From Desulfovibrio legallii (GTDB lineage Bacteria > Desulfobacterota > Desulfovibrionia > Desulfovibrionales > Desulfovibrionaceae), in NCBI RefSeq assembly GCF_004309735.1, contig NZ_SIXC01000002.1:132489-196488 (forward strand): a stretch of DNA of 64,000 nt, written 5' to 3'. Shown in pieces: positions 44,055 to 56,962 of the stretch. Under the pieces are notes generated by a model. The model worked only from the letters and a program-made list of their open reading frames with translations. It ran no database searches and was not told the origin of the DNA. Each line of letters starts with the position of its first letter. The first letter of the stretch is position 1. Position numbers and translations under genes: made by a program.

Positions 44055-46631
44055 CTATTTGCCCCGGCCGCAGCATTTTTTGTATTTTTTGCCGCTGCCG
44101 CAGGGGCAAAGATCATTGCGGCCCACTCGCGGCGCGGCCTTGGCGGGCTTGTGCGCGGCCTCGGCCTCTTCGCCGCCGCCGGAATAGGAAAGGCCTGAGT
44201 CTTCCTTGTGCCGGTACTGCCGGGCCAGAGGCGTGCCTTCCGGTTCGGATGCTTCCACCGCATTGGCCGCAGCCGCCGCATTCTGGGCGGCCGCTTCCTC
44301 CAGCCGCACGTGCACGCGGGTCAGGGTGCGGAACACGCTCTCACGGATCTGGAAGAGCATGGCCTGAAACATCTCAAAGCCCTCGCGCTTGTACTCCAGC
44401 TTGGGGTCGCGCTGACCGTAGCCGCGCAGACCGATGCCGTCGCGCAGGGCGTCCATGTTGCGCAGGTGCTCCTTCCAGCAGCGGTCCAGCTCCTCCAGCA
44501 GGAAGAAGCGCAAAATATCCTGATAACCGGTCCCGGCCTCTTCCCGCAGGCGGTCGAACTGGCTGCGGACCAGCGCGTCGCATTCCTCGCGTTCAGGCAG
44601 GCGGGCCCCTTCGGGCAGAGCGCGTTCCAGGTTGAAGACGTCGCGCAGGCGGCCCAGAGCGGCTTCGCGCAGGTCCGTGTCGTCGGGGGCGGCGTGGTCC
44701 AGGGAGGAGTAGACGTCGTCCAGCACGTCGCCCATGAATTCGTCCAGCACAGGGGTGAGGTCCGCCTCCACCATGAGTTCACGACGCAGGGTGTAGATGA
44801 CCTCGCGCTGCTGATTCATGACGTTGTCGTAATCCAGCAGCGTCTTGCGGATTTCAAAGTGGTGGGCCTCCACCCGCTTCTGCGCGCCTTCCACCGCACG
44901 GGTGACCATGGCGTTCTCAATGGCTTCGCCGTCCTTGAGGCCCAGCTTTTCCATAAGGCCCTTGATGCGGTCGGAACCGAACAGACGCATGAGGTCGTCT
45001 TCCAGCGAAAGGTAGAAGCGCGAGGAACCGGGGTCGCCCTGACGGCCGGAACGCCCGCGCAGCTGGTTATCAATGCGGCGGCTCTCGTGCCGCTCCGTGC
45101 CCAGAATGTGCAGGCCGCCCAGATCCACCACGCCCTCGCCCAGCACGATATCCGTGCCGCGGCCGGCCATGTTGGTGGCAATGGTCACCTTGCCCTTCTG
45201 CCCGGCCTGGGCCACGATTTCCGCTTCCTTCTCGTGCTGTTTGGCGTTGAGCACACTGTGCGGGATGCCCAGCTTGGTCAGGCGCTGCGAGAGCATTTCA
45301 GACGTTTCAATGGAAATGGTGCCCACCAGCACGGGCTGTTCGCGCTGGTGCAGTTCCACAATGGCGTCCACAATGGCGTCAAATTTTTCCTGTCGGCTGC
45401 GGTAGATAAGGTCCGGGTAGTCCTTGCGGATCATGGGCCGGTTGGGCGGGATGGAAACCACCTCCAGATTGTAAATCTGGTGGAATTCCACGGCCTCGGT
45501 GTCGGCCGTGCCGGTCATGCCCGAAAGTTTGTCATACAGGCGGAAGTAGTTCTGGAAGGTGATGGAGGCCAAAGTCTGATTTTCAGCGGCCACGGTAACG
45601 TGTTCCTTGGCCTCCAGCGCCTGGTGCAGGCCATCGGAATAGCGGCGTCCGGCCATAAGGCGGCCCGTGAACTCGTCCACAATGACCACCTGGTCGTTCT
45701 GCACAATATAGTCCACGTCACGCTTGAAAACCAGATGCGCCTTGAGGGACTGCATAACGTGGTGCTGGGCCGTGATGTTGGCCGGATCAAAAAGGTTGTC
45801 CACGTTGAGCAGTTCTTCGCAACGGGCCACGCCCGCGTCTGTAAGCATGGCCGTGCGGGCTTTTTCGTCAATGGTATAGTGCTCCGGCGTCAGCCGGCAG
45901 ACCACGGCGTCCACCGTGCGGTACATGTCCACGGATTCGTCCGCCGCGCCGGAAATGATCAGCGGCGTGCGGGCTTCGTCAATAAGAATAGAGTCCACTT
46001 CGTCCACAATGGCGAAGTTGTGCCCGCGCTGCACCAACTGACTGGCGTAGAATTTCATGTTGTCGCGCAAATAATCGAAGCCGAACTCATTGTTGGTGCC
46101 GTAAGTGATGTCGGCGTTATAGGCGGCCTTGCGCTCCTCATCGTCCATATCATGAATGATCACGCCCGTACTGAGCCCCAGAAAGCCGTAGAGCTGCCCC
46201 ATCCACTGGGCGTCGCGCCGGGCCAGGTAATCGTTGACCGTCACCACGTGTACGCCTTTGCCCGTAAGGGCATTGAGCACCACGGGCAAGGTGGCCACCA
46301 GGGTCTTGCCTTCGCCGGTCTTCATCTCGGCAATTTTGCCCTTGTGCAGCACCATGCCGCCCACCAGCTGCACATCATAGTGCCGCATGCCCAGCACGCG
46401 GCGCGCAGCCTCGCGCACCAAGGCAAAAACTTCGGGCAGCAGGGCGTCCAGGCTCTGGCCCTGCTCCTGTACCGCTGTTTTGTATTGGACGATGCGGGCG
46501 GGCAGATCCGCGTCCTCCAGGGCGCGCATCTGCTCTTCCAAAGCGTTGATGCGCTGCACCTGAGGCCGCAGCCGACGCAGATATCTTTCGTTTTTGCTGC
46601 CGAATATCTTTTTGAAAAGAAAGCCGAACAT
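44055..46631 (-). CDS. secA: Preprotein translocase ATPase SecA
   Basis: This 858-residue motor drives protein export through SecYEG. It starts [20 protein letters not shown], has Walker [15 protein letters not shown] near residue 100, [15 protein letters not shown], the DEAD-type Walker B with [14 protein letters not shown], and [16 protein letters not shown] in the second motor domain. The C-terminus ends [20 protein letters not shown], the SEC-C zinc site for SecB and ribosome contact. The start at 46631 follows CGAGGAGACCC. Length and motifs are normal for bacterial SecA. Confidence 0.97.
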   Translation of the reverse strand: MFGFLFKKIFGSKNERYLRRLRPQVQRINALEEQMRALEDADLPARIVQYKTAVQEQGQSLDALLPEVFALVREAARRVLGMRHYDVQLVGGMVLHKGKIAEMKTGEGKTLVATLPVVLNALTGKGVHVVTVNDYLARRDAQWMGQLYGFLGLSTGVIIHDMDDEERKAAYNADITYGTNNEFGFDYLRDNMKFYASQLVQRGHNFAIVDEVDSILIDEARTPLIISGAADESVDMYRTVDAVVCRLTPEHYTIDEKARTAMLTDAGVARCEELLNVDNLFDPANITAQHHVMQSLKAHLVFKRDVDYIVQNDQVVIVDEFTGRLMAGRRYSDGLHQALEAKEHVTVAAENQTLASITFQNYFRLYDKLSGMTGTADTEAVEFHQIYNLEVVSIPPNRPMIRKDYPDLIYRSRQEKFDAIVDAIVELHQREQPVLVGTISIETSEMLSQRLTKLGIPHSVLNAKQHEKEAEIVAQAGQKGKVTIATNMAGRGTDIVLGEGVVDLGGLHILGTERHESRRIDNQLRGRSGRQGDPGSSRFYLSLEDDLMRLFGSDRIKGLMEKLGLKDGEAIENAMVTRAVEGAQKRVEAHHFEIRKTLLDYDNVMNQQREVIYTLRRELMVEADLTPVLDEFMGDVLDDVYSSLDHAAPDDTDLREAALGRLRDVFNLERALPEGARLPEREECDALVRSQFDRLREEAGTGYQDILRFFLLEELDRCWKEHLRNMDALRDGIGLRGYGQRDPKLEYKREGFEMFQAMLFQIRESVFRTLTRVHVRLEEAAAQNAAAAANAVEASEPEGTPLARQYRHKEDSGLSYSGGGEEAEAAHKPAKAAPRVGRNDLCPCGSGKKYKKCCGRGK

Positions 46632-46789
46632 GGGGTCTCCTCGAGATGGCGGGATGCGCAACGCCCTCGGCCAAAACCGGCGCGACGTCGCCCTGCCGCC
46701 CTGAAACCCGGCGGCAGCCCCCTTAAGTAAGACATCCTGGCCGCCTTGGCAATGCGCCCCCCACAGCTGCGGCCGCCCCGCCGTCCGAT

Positions 46790-47407
46790 TTATTCGTCGG
46801 CCGGGGTCACCCGCTTTTCAAAAACCGCGCCGTTCCACTGATAACCCACGCTGTTGGCTACCGGCACATGCGCCATGCCCGTGCTGGTCCAGAACAGGGG
46901 CAGGGCCTTGAGCCCGCCCAGCCCCAGGCAAAGCATTACCGTGGCCCGCACGTCGGGCGGCAGCTTCTGCCCTTTGGCCAAAAACTCGCTCACGTCCGGC
47001 TCCGGCGGCGTGTCCGCCGGTACCGCCCGACCAGAGGCGTCCACCCGCCACAGTTCCAGCGTGCACACCGGGCCGCCCAGAGTGCCTACGGCCGCCTCCA
47101 CGGCGCCGTCATCCAGATGCCGGAACAGCCGCAACGCCACAGCCGCATCCCTGAACGGCAGCGAGGCGAAAACCAGCACATCCTCAGTCTCGCCGGCGAT
47201 TTCCCAAAATTCCGCATGGCCTTCCGCCAGCAAGCGCTGCTTTTCGGCAGCGCTCAAGCCCTCGGGCGTATTCTCAAAAATGCTGGCCGGCAGCAGGGCA
47301 AACACGCTGCGGGCCGTAATCCCGCCCCCTTCGCCCGCCCGCGCCGGATTCTGGGCCAGGCCCAGCAGCAGGACCCCCAGCAGGGCGAGTATCCGTAATT
47401 GCAACAT
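46790..47407 (-). CDS. Exported protein of unknown function
   Basis: About 205 residues. It has a signal peptide ([20 protein letters not shown], cleavage after ARA) and no lipobox cysteine. The mature part has [20 protein letters not shown], a short helix [13 protein letters not shown], then a beta-rich domain ending [15 protein letters not shown] do not recognise a family. The ATG at 47407 follows AAGGAGTTTAT. It is upstream of secA on the same strand, with a 158-base gap, and is divergent from the ATP synthase operon. Confidence 0.72.
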   Translation of the reverse strand: MLQLRILALLGVLLLGLAQNPARAGEGGGITARSVFALLPASIFENTPEGLSAAEKQRLLAEGHAEFWEIAGETEDVLVFASLPFRDAAVALRLFRHLDDGAVEAAVGTLGGPVCTLELWRVDASGRAVPADTPPEPDVSEFLAKGQKLPPDVRATVMLCLGLGGLKALPLFWTSTGMAHVPVANSVGYQWNGAVFEKRVTPADE

Positions 47408-47801
47408 ATAAACTCCTTCCCAGCGCGACTGCGCGCGCATTGCGGATTCAGCTCGTTAAAAAAATTATACCGCCTTTTGCTGCCCTTGTCCATGTGCCCG
47501 CCGGGATGCGGCCGCACCTTTTGATACCGGCCCCTTAGCCCGCCCCAACCTCTGCGGGCAGGATAAAAACAGCAGAAAAACGACAATAATAACGGTTTGT
47601 GAAAAAGTGTGACAGACCGCTGCCCCGGAAAGCCGCTCGTAAAAGCGGGCGGTTGGAGCCCTTTTTTAGGGGCTGCAATTTTTTTTTGGGGAGTTTGCGA
47701 AATTTGTCACCAATACCCTTTGACAGAACAGGGGCGAGCGGATATGTTGCAAGGGCTTACACTTTTTTCCTTCAATCCGCATCGTTTGAGGAGGACGCGG
47801 C
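47408..47801. other. Divergent promoter region upstream of the ATP synthase operon
   Basis: 394 bases without a gene. It contains the atp promoter at 47720-47748; the rest is AT-richer near 47580 and 47670 and shows no other clear element. Confidence 0.55.
47720..47748 (+). promoter_or_regulatory. Promoter of the ATP synthase operon
   Basis: A perfect TTGACA (47720-47725), 17 bases, then TATGTT (47743-47748), 54 bases ahead of the first gene. Confidence 0.68.
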
Positions 47802-48221
47802 ATGCTGGACCTGAACGTTACACTGGTGTTTCAGCTGGCGAACTTTTTTATCGCTGTGTATGTGCTTAATATCCTCCTTATCCGGCCGATCCGCGCCATT
47901 ATCAAAAAACGCAACGGCATCCTGGAAGGTATGGAAGAAGAAGCCGGCTCCTTTGAGTATCAGGCTTCCGAGCGTCTTACCAACTATGAGGCCGAGCTGA
48001 CCCGCGCCCGTCAGGACGCCGGGCTGCAGCGCGAGGAAGGCCGGGCGGCCGGCGTGACGGAGCAGCAGCAGATCGTGGGCGAAGCGCAAAAGGGCGCCCG
48101 CGACATTCTGACTGAAACGCGCGCCGCGCTGGAGGCTCAGGCCGCCGCAACCCTTGCGGAGCTGCGCGGGAAGGTGGACGGTCTTTCGGCGCGTCTGGCC
48201 GACAGGCTGCTCAAGGGCTAG
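47802..48221 (+). CDS. atpF': ATP synthase F0 subunit b' (first b-type subunit)
   Basis: This 139-residue peripheral-stalk protein has one N-terminal membrane helix (about 5-28; VFQLANFFIAVYVLNILLIR) followed by a long charged alpha-helix with coiled-coil character. It pairs with the second b-type subunit encoded 70 bases downstream to hold F1 against F0. The ATG follows GAGGAGGACGCGG. Two b-type genes at the head of the F1 genes are typical of Desulfovibrio. Confidence 0.88.
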   Translation: MLDLNVTLVFQLANFFIAVYVLNILLIRPIRAIIKKRNGILEGMEEEAGSFEYQASERLTNYEAELTRARQDAGLQREEGRAAGVTEQQQIVGEAQKGARDILTETRAALEAQAAATLAELRGKVDGLSARLADRLLKG

Positions 48222-48291
48222 GGGTGGTATGCCGGAGCGCAGGGAGCGTTTTGCCGGCGCATGGCTAACTGTTTGACCGAGGGGGTGGGCT

Positions 48292-48873
48292 TTGAGCAAA
48301 TGGAAACACGCGGGGTTTATCCTGCCGCTTTTCTGCGTCGCTGCGGCGCTGGTGCTGCTGCCCCAGGCAGCCTGCGCCAGTGAAGGCCACGCGGCGCCGC
48401 GCTGGAGCGACTTCGGCTGGCGTGTGCTCAACTTCGTGATCTTTGCGGGTATCCTCTGGTACTTTGTGGGCGGGTTGGCCAAGCGCTATTTCAAAAACCG
48501 CCGGCAGGGCATCAAGGATTCTCTGGACGGTCTTGAGCAGCGCCGTGCGCAGGCCAAGACCCAACTGGCCGAGGTGGAAACGCGCATCGCCAACCTCAAT
48601 GCGGAGCGGGAGGCCATTCTGGCCGAAAGCCGCACCCAGGCCGAAGCCCTGAAGCAGGGCATTGTGGAAGAGGCGCGGCGTCAGGCGGCCCAGATTGTGG
48701 AACAGGCGCGCCTTACCGCCGAAAACGAGGGCCGTGCCGTGTTCGCCCAGGTGCGCTCCGCCATCGCCGACGAGATCGTGGACGCCACGGCCAAAGCCCT
48801 GAGCGCACGCCTCACGGCGGAAGAACACGACAAGCTGATCGCCAACTCGCTTAACAAGGTGGTGCTCCATTGA
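48292..48873 (+). CDS. atpF: ATP synthase F0 subunit b
   Basis: This 193-residue subunit has a cleavable-looking hydrophobic start (about 8-24), a second hydrophobic helix (about 38-60; VLNFVIFAGILWYFVGGLAK) and a long coiled-coil helix to about 175. It forms the peripheral stalk with the b' subunit. The only in-frame start after an upstream stop at 48274-48276 is TTG at 48292, preceded by GAGGGGG; no ATG or GTG occurs in frame before the membrane helix. It overlaps atpH by four bases. Confidence 0.9.
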   Translation: MSKWKHAGFILPLFCVAAALVLLPQAACASEGHAAPRWSDFGWRVLNFVIFAGILWYFVGGLAKRYFKNRRQGIKDSLDGLEQRRAQAKTQLAEVETRIANLNAEREAILAESRTQAEALKQGIVEEARRQAAQIVEQARLTAENEGRAVFAQVRSAIADEIVDATAKALSARLTAEEHDKLIANSLNKVVLH

Positions 48874-49421
48874 TCGACACTGTGGTTGCACGCAGATACG
48901 CCAACGCCATCTTCGCCCTGGGCAGGGAGGAAGGGGATCAAGCCCTGAGCGCGCACGGCGCGTGTCTTGCCTCTCTGGGCGAGATGCTTGCCGCCGCCCC
49001 GGACTTGGGCCAGACCCTCAAAAGCCCGGTCATCGGCGTAGAAGAAAAAAAGGCGGTGCTTGGCAAACTGCTGGACAAGCTCAAGGCCGACCAGACCATG
49101 CGCAATTTCTGCTTCCTGTTGGCGGACAAGGAACGGCTCGCCTTCCTTGACGAAATTGCGGCCTGGTACGGCAAAATGCTGGACGAGGCCAAGGGTATCC
49201 TCCGCGGACAGTGCATTACCGCGGTGAAACTTTCCAACGACAAAAAAGCCAACCTCAAGGACGCGCTGCAGAAAAAGGCTGGCGCGGACATTGAACTGAC
49301 CTTTGCCGTGGATAAAGACATACTGGGGGGAATGGTGCTCAAGCTGGGGGATCGGGTGCTGGACGCAAGTCTGCGCGCGCAGTTGGGAATCCTTCGGGAG
49401 ACATTCAAGAGGGGTGAATAG
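48870..49421 (+). CDS. atpH: ATP synthase F1 subunit delta
   Basis: This 183-residue delta subunit joins the stalk to the alpha3beta3 head. It starts IDTVVARRYANAIFALG, has the helical N-domain and ends with the conserved GGMVLKLGDRVLDASLRAQL. The start is TTG at 48870 in a TTGA overlap with the atpF stop; a GTG four codons on is the only nearby alternative. Confidence 0.93.
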   Translation: MIDTVVARRYANAIFALGREEGDQALSAHGACLASLGEMLAAAPDLGQTLKSPVIGVEEKKAVLGKLLDKLKADQTMRNFCFLLADKERLAFLDEIAAWYGKMLDEAKGILRGQCITAVKLSNDKKANLKDALQKKAGADIELTFAVDKDILGGMVLKLGDRVLDASLRAQLGILRETFKRGE

Positions 49422-49424
49422 CAC

Positions 49425-50933
<1,509 letters not shown>

Positions 50934-50958
50934 GGCCCCCTAACAACGGGAGAAAAGC

Positions 50959-53275
<2,317 letters not shown>

Positions 53276-53350
53276 CCGTTCTGTCCCGCCGCCGGTCCGG
53301 TGCCGCAAGGCTCCGGACCGGGCAGGACCGGCGGCAGCGAAGGAGTGCGT

Positions 53351-53752
53351 ATGGGTACGCTGCAACTGGAAGTGGTAACGCCGGACAAAACCGTAGTGAG
53401 CTGCCCGGTAGAGATGGCTGTGTGCCCCGGCGTGCAGGGCGAATTCGGCGTGTTGCCCAAGCACGTCTCTCTGCTTTCGGCCCTGAAAATCGGGGGCCTG
53501 CGCTACAAGAGCGAAGGCAAGGAGGAGCATGTCTTTATTTCCGGCGGCTTTGCCGATGTAAACAACGACGTGCTCACCGTGCTGGCCGAATCCGCAGAAC
53601 TGGCCGCGAATATTGATGCAGCCAGGGCCATGGCCGCCAAAGAACGAGCTGAAAAACGCCTGAGCAGCCATGACGAGGCTGTGGACACGGTGCGGGCCGA
53701 AGCGGCCCTGCAACGGGCCGTTACCCGTCTGCATCTGACGCAGGTGCGGTAA
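53351..53752 (+). CDS. atpC: ATP synthase F1 subunit epsilon
   Basis: This 133-residue subunit has an N-terminal beta-sandwich (LQLEVVTPDKTVVSCPVE, GEFGVLPKHVSLLSAL) and a C-terminal helical hairpin rich in Ala, Glu and Arg. It regulates and couples F1 rotation. The start at 53351 follows AAGGAGTGCGT. It is the last gene of the operon. The a and c subunit genes are not here and must lie elsewhere, as is usual in Desulfovibrio. Confidence 0.94.
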   Translation: MGTLQLEVVTPDKTVVSCPVEMAVCPGVQGEFGVLPKHVSLLSALKIGGLRYKSEGKEEHVFISGGFADVNNDVLTVLAESAELAANIDAARAMAAKERAEKRLSSHDEAVDTVRAEAALQRAVTRLHLTQVR

Positions 53753-53821
53753 TATTTTGGCGGACGTTGGCTGAAAGTGCGATTCATGCCGCACTGACGG
53801 ACGCGGACGCATCAGGACTGC

Positions 53822-53858
53822 GCAAAAGCCACCGATACCGGTGGCTTTTGCATTTTTG
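53822..53858 (+). terminator. Rho-independent terminator of the ATP synthase operon
   Basis: GCAAAAGCCACCG, an ATAC loop and CGGTGGCTTTTGC are followed by ATTTTTG. The 13-bp stem is perfect. Confidence 0.9.
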
Positions 53859-53920
53859 TATGGTCTTGTCCTCTCAGCGGGTGGAGGCCAAGATTCGGAT
53901 AACGTGAGGTAGTTCCCAGA

Positions 53921-55010
53921 GGTACTCCCCAAAATTCGGACAGATGTGTAAGCTACACCTGAACGCAAGGAGAGTGCGAATGAACAAGCGTAAAAATCAC
54001 GCCCCAGCCTTTAAGGCGAAGGTGGCCTTGGCAGCTCTTTCCGGTGAAAGGACCATCACGGAATTGAGTTCTGAGTCCGGCGTCCACCAGACGCAAATCC
54101 ATCGGTGGGTCAAGCAACTCAAAGAATCGGCCCCGGGCATATTTGCTGGTGAAATCAAGACAGAAGAAGCCAAAAAAGAAAGAGAGCTGCACGAGTTGTA
54201 TGCCAAAATTGGCCAACTCACCGTGGAGCGAGATTTTTTAGCACAAGCCTGGGGGAAGCGGGGAGCGTCTCCCGCAGGCAAGGCATGGTTCAGCATGACC
54301 ATGCCACGCTCAGCATCGTCCGGCAGTGCGGTTTACTCTGTATTTCCCGCTCCGGCCTGTAGTATACGCCCAAGGGCGAACATGGCATAAACCATGTGCT
54401 GATGCGGGAGATCGATCAGGCCTTTACAGAGTGGTCTTTTCTCGGCGTACGCCAGATGCGGAACTATTTGCGATTGATGGGATACAGTACGGGCATAAAG
54501 GGATCCGCCGCCTTATGCGCCTGATGGGGCTGATGCCGATTTATCGGAAACCAAGAACCAGTATTCCCAACCCGGAGCACATCCGCTATCCGTATTTACT
54601 GCGCGACTTTGTCATTACACGGCCCAATCAGGTCTGGTGCGCTGATATCACTTACATCCCCATGCACAAGGGCTTTCTGTACCTGGTGGCCGTTATGGGG
54701 ACTGGCACAGCAAAAAAGTGTTGTCCTGGAGACTTTCCAACACCATGGACGCTGATTTCTGCGTCGCGGCCCTGGAAGAAGCCTTGGCGAAAAACGGTAA
54801 CCCCGCTATCTTCAACACTGATTAGGGCAGTCAGCTCACCAGTTTCGCGTTTACCAACGCCTTACGGGAGAACGGAATCCGTATTATCTCCACGGATGGC
54901 CGGGACCACCTCTCCAGCGCAAAGGTCAGGCAAATCTACGGGGCCAGGGGCGGAAAGGGGAATGACACCACTGCACTCTATGCACCTTTTGCAAATAATT
55001 GCAGGCTGAT
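53921..55010 (+). mobile_element. Decayed IS3-family insertion sequence, left part
   Basis: The left boundary is suggested by TACTCCCCAAAATTCGGACA (53924-53943), typical of IS3-group ends. A similar CCAAGATTCGGATAA lies just outside at 53888-53902, possibly a second remnant. The transposase inside is broken, and no right inverted repeat is found before 55010. A matching transposase C-terminus lies apart at about 56621-56800. Confidence 0.72.
53980..54945 (+). pseudogene. IS3-family transposase (orfA plus orfB), broken
   Basis: OrfA starts at 53980 with a helix-turn-helix (KAKVALAALSGERTITELSS, SGVHQTQIHRWVKQLK) and a leucine-rich helix after it. OrfB follows in another frame with the DDE transposase start (VRQMRNYLRLMGYS, NQVWCADITYIPMHKGFLYL). 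Damage seen: TAG at 54360-54362 in place of a Tyr codon, a one-base deletion near 54501, a two-base insertion near 54698, and TAG at 54823-54825 where the family has NTDQGSQ. The third catalytic acidic residue and the C-terminus are missing here. It cannot make an active transposase. Confidence 0.85.
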
Positions 55011-55168
55011 TGCACACATTCTTGCCAGATGATTAGGCATAATTTACCTAATTTTTTGACCTTTTTTAAAAAAACGTGAACGACTGAATCGTGTTGTGTC
55101 GTAAGCCCTGCGGACAGTATCACGAATGAAATCACGAATTGTCCCTAGGCACACCCAAAATCAGGGCA

Positions 55169-55202
55169 TAAAAAAAGAGCTGGCTACGTTTGTAACAAGC
55201 TC
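55169..55202 (-). terminator. Terminator-like hairpin on the minus strand beside the distal att-like repeat
   Basis: On the minus strand GAGCTTGTTAC and GTAGCCAGCTC pair imperfectly and are followed by seven T (55176-55170). It lies just beyond the duplicated tRNA-Ser 3' end, as a tRNA terminator would. Confidence 0.55.
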
Positions 55203-55210
55203 AAATTATT

Positions 55211-55239
55211 TACTAATGGCGGAGAAGGTGGGATTCTAA
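55211..55239. repeat. Duplicated tRNA-Ser 3' end (distal att-like site)
   Basis: TACTAATGGCGGAGAAGGTG plus GGATTCTAA matches 56934-56962 at 26 of 29 positions in the same orientation. The matching copy is the 3' end of tRNA-Ser. This is the expected product of site-specific integration into a tRNA gene. Confidence 0.72.
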
Positions 55240-55502
55240 ATATAGATATAATACTTTGAAATAATTATTGAAAATATTTTTTATTTTCAAAATGCCATTT
55301 TTTATACCCCAAAGTATGCACAAAACTTTTGCGTGTGTGGATTCGAATCCCGCTACACAAGGATTTGCGGGTTTTTAAGTCGTCCAGAAAAATTTATTTC
55401 TGCCTAGTGAAGACCATTATGTCATGAGGCCTAAAAAGAGCATAAGCCTCTGCTTGGTAAAGATAAATACCTTTTTTATAGTCGTGCTGTGGACTCTCGG
55501 CA

Positions 55503-55534
55503 TTGACTGGTAGTTAAAAGTAGTTAATAGTTCT
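55503..55534 (+). promoter_or_regulatory. Promoter and direct-repeat operator of the toxin-antitoxin pair
   Basis: TTGACT (55503-55508) and TAATAG (55525-55530) are 16 bases apart. The region contains TAGTTAAAAG and TAGTTAATAG in tandem (55511-55530), ten-base-spaced repeats that suit a ribbon-helix-helix antitoxin. Confidence 0.5.
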
Positions 55535-55551
55535 ACTCAGAGGGACAAGCC

Positions 55552-55845
55552 ATGCAACAAAATATAGCAACAACGCCCGCTTCTGTAAAACTCCCCAATC
55601 CCCTGCGCGAGCGCATTAAAAGCCTTGCTGACGCCCGGAACCAATCCGCGCACGCCATTATGCTGCAAGCCATAGAGAACTATGTCGAGCGGGAAGAAAA
55701 ACGGGAAGCTTTGCGCCAGGAAGCCAAAGCCGCACATGAGCATTATATGCAAACCGGCCTGCATCTGACAAACGCTGAAGTCGTCGAATGGATGGATAAG
55801 ATTATTCAGGGCGAAAAGGTGCCCATGCCCAAATGTCATATCTAG
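55552..55845 (+). CDS. Antitoxin, ribbon-helix-helix (ParD/CopG-like) type
   Basis: This 97-residue protein has an N-terminal short strand then two helices (ASVKLPNPLRERIKSLADA, then NQSAHAIMLQAIENYVEREE), the ribbon-helix-helix DNA-binding pattern. The C-terminal tail (HLTNAEVVEWMDKIIQGEKV) would wrap the toxin. The start at 55552 follows AGAGGGACAAGCC. It overlaps the toxin gene by 13 bases, the usual gene order for such pairs. It probably represses its own promoter through the tandem TAGTTAA sites. Confidence 0.85.
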   Translation: MQQNIATTPASVKLPNPLRERIKSLADARNQSAHAIMLQAIENYVEREEKREALRQEAKAAHEHYMQTGLHLTNAEVVEWMDKIIQGEKVPMPKCHI

Positions 55846-56141
55846 TTCATTGGACGGATAACGCCACTGCCGGGCTGGAAAAGGCATATCTGTTCCTGGC
55901 AGACAAAAGCGAAGAGGCCGCCATCGGCGCAATCAAGGCCATTCGGGAAAAAGTGCTGCTTCTTGAGCAGTTTCCCAATGCTGGCCGTCCTGCCGATGAC
56001 ATGGAACCGGAATACCGGGAGTTACTCATCCCCTTTGGCGGTGCCGGATACGTACTGGTCTACGAAGTGCTGGGCAACTCGGTCTACATTCTGGCGCTAA
56101 AACATCAGAAAGAAGCCGGATATTACGAAGCCGGCAGCTGA
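55833..56141 (+). CDS. RelE/ParE-family toxin
   Basis: This 102-residue protein has the ParE/RelE fold. It has VHWTDNATAGLEKAYLFLAD, a helix with AIRE, the LEQFPNAGRPADD turn, YRELLIPFGGAGYVLVYEVL and the C-terminal strand VYILALKHQKEAGY. It probably acts on ribosome-bound mRNA or gyrase; sequence does not distinguish the two. It is coupled to the antitoxin by overlap. It looks intact, unlike the transposase and the pseudogene around it. Confidence 0.85.
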   Translation: MSYLVHWTDNATAGLEKAYLFLADKSEEAAIGAIKAIREKVLLLEQFPNAGRPADDMEPEYRELLIPFGGAGYVLVYEVLGNSVYILALKHQKEAGYYEAGS

Positions 56142-56150
56142 AGAGATGCC

Positions 56151-56479
56151 ATGAGCCGCAGTGTTCGAAAAAAGCCCATAATGGGCATTACTACCTAGCC
56201 GTAGCGAGCGGGGCGATAAACAGATCTGGCACCGCCGCTGGCGTGCTCATCAGCGCACAGCGTTGGCCTCCATTCCGTTGAATGATGAAGACAGTAATCT
56301 GACTGAATCTGTAAAACAGCTCAGTGATGTCTGGGCCATGGGCAAGGATGGTCGCCAATACTAGCCGCTCTCCAGTCAAGAAAGAACCGCCAAGCGTTTC
56401 GCCCGCAAAAAGGTCGTGGCCGCAAGGAGCGAAAAGCCCTGGAAGCTATAGGATGCTACACAAGTTTATGGGAAAATAG
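56151..56479 (+). pseudogene. Frameshifted conserved hypothetical gene
   Basis: The start ATG at 56151 gives MSRSVRKKPIMGITT and then a TAG. Removing one A near 56198 restores a frame reading RSERGDKQIWHRRWRAHQRT, then VKQLSDVWAMGKDGRQY, followed by a TAG near 56355. Another frame ends RMLHKFMGK at the TAG at 56477-56479. The pieces resemble a small conserved family of unknown function (MxRxVRKxPxxGITTxRSE...VWxMxKDGxxY). It begins 9 bases after the toxin stop. At least one indel and one nonsense change are visible. Confidence 0.7.
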
Positions 56480-56620
56480 TCTATTGTTCGTAAGAAAACT
56501 GAACGCCCCAAGCTGGCAAATTACATAATAGAACTTGATCCAACTGTTTTTGAGATGCGCCTCAGCTTTCCATCAGAATACGAAGGCCCTGTCTCCAAAC
56601 TTTTGCTCCCTTATGACCTT

Positions 56621-56800
56621 TACCACCTTACTACCGCACATGATGCCCGTCAAACAGTTGAAGCCTGGCGACAGGACTACAACCAGCGGCGCCCGCACAG
56701 CGCCTTGGGCTGGCTGACGCCAGAAGAATTTTGCCGACAGAACAGAATACATAACCCAACAGGAACCACTAACTTGCAAGTGGTATATGCAATGGGGTAA
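56621..56800 (+). pseudogene. IS3-family transposase C-terminal fragment
   Basis: The frame contains HDARQTVEAWRQDYNQRRPH and SALGWLTPEEFCRQN, the conserved end of IS3 OrfB transposases. There is no N-terminal part attached. It would complete the broken transposase at 53980-54945, suggesting one element split by the intervening DNA, or two copies with complementary losses. Confidence 0.82.
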
Positions 56801-56815
56801 GGTCATTTTTGCAAA

Positions 56816-56851
56816 GTATGTATGACGGTATGTATGACGGTATGTATGATG
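56816..56851. repeat. Three 12-bp tandem repeats
   Basis: GTATGTATGACG occurs twice exactly and once with one change (GTATGTATGATG). It lies between the transposase fragment and the tRNA terminator. Confidence 0.95.
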
Positions 56852-56888
56852 GTCGCGCACTCAATAAAACATACCAATTTAAGACGCG

Positions 56889-56927
56889 AAAACGGCGTGT
56901 TGCTATCTAAAGCAACACGCCGTTTTT
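56889..56927. terminator. Bidirectional terminator downstream of tRNA-Ser
   Basis: AAAACGGCGTGTTGC (56889-56903) and GCAACACGCCGTTTTT (56912-56927) form a perfect stem with T-tracts on both strands. For the minus-strand tRNA it lies 12 bases past the CCA end. Confidence 0.9.
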
Positions 56928-56933
56928 ATTACG

Positions 56934-56962
56934 TATTAATGGCGGAGAGGGTGGGATTCGAA
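56934..56962. repeat. tRNA-Ser 3' end acting as proximal att-like site
   Basis: Partner of the repeat at 55211-55239. It covers the CCA end and T-arm of tRNA-Ser. Confidence 0.72.
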
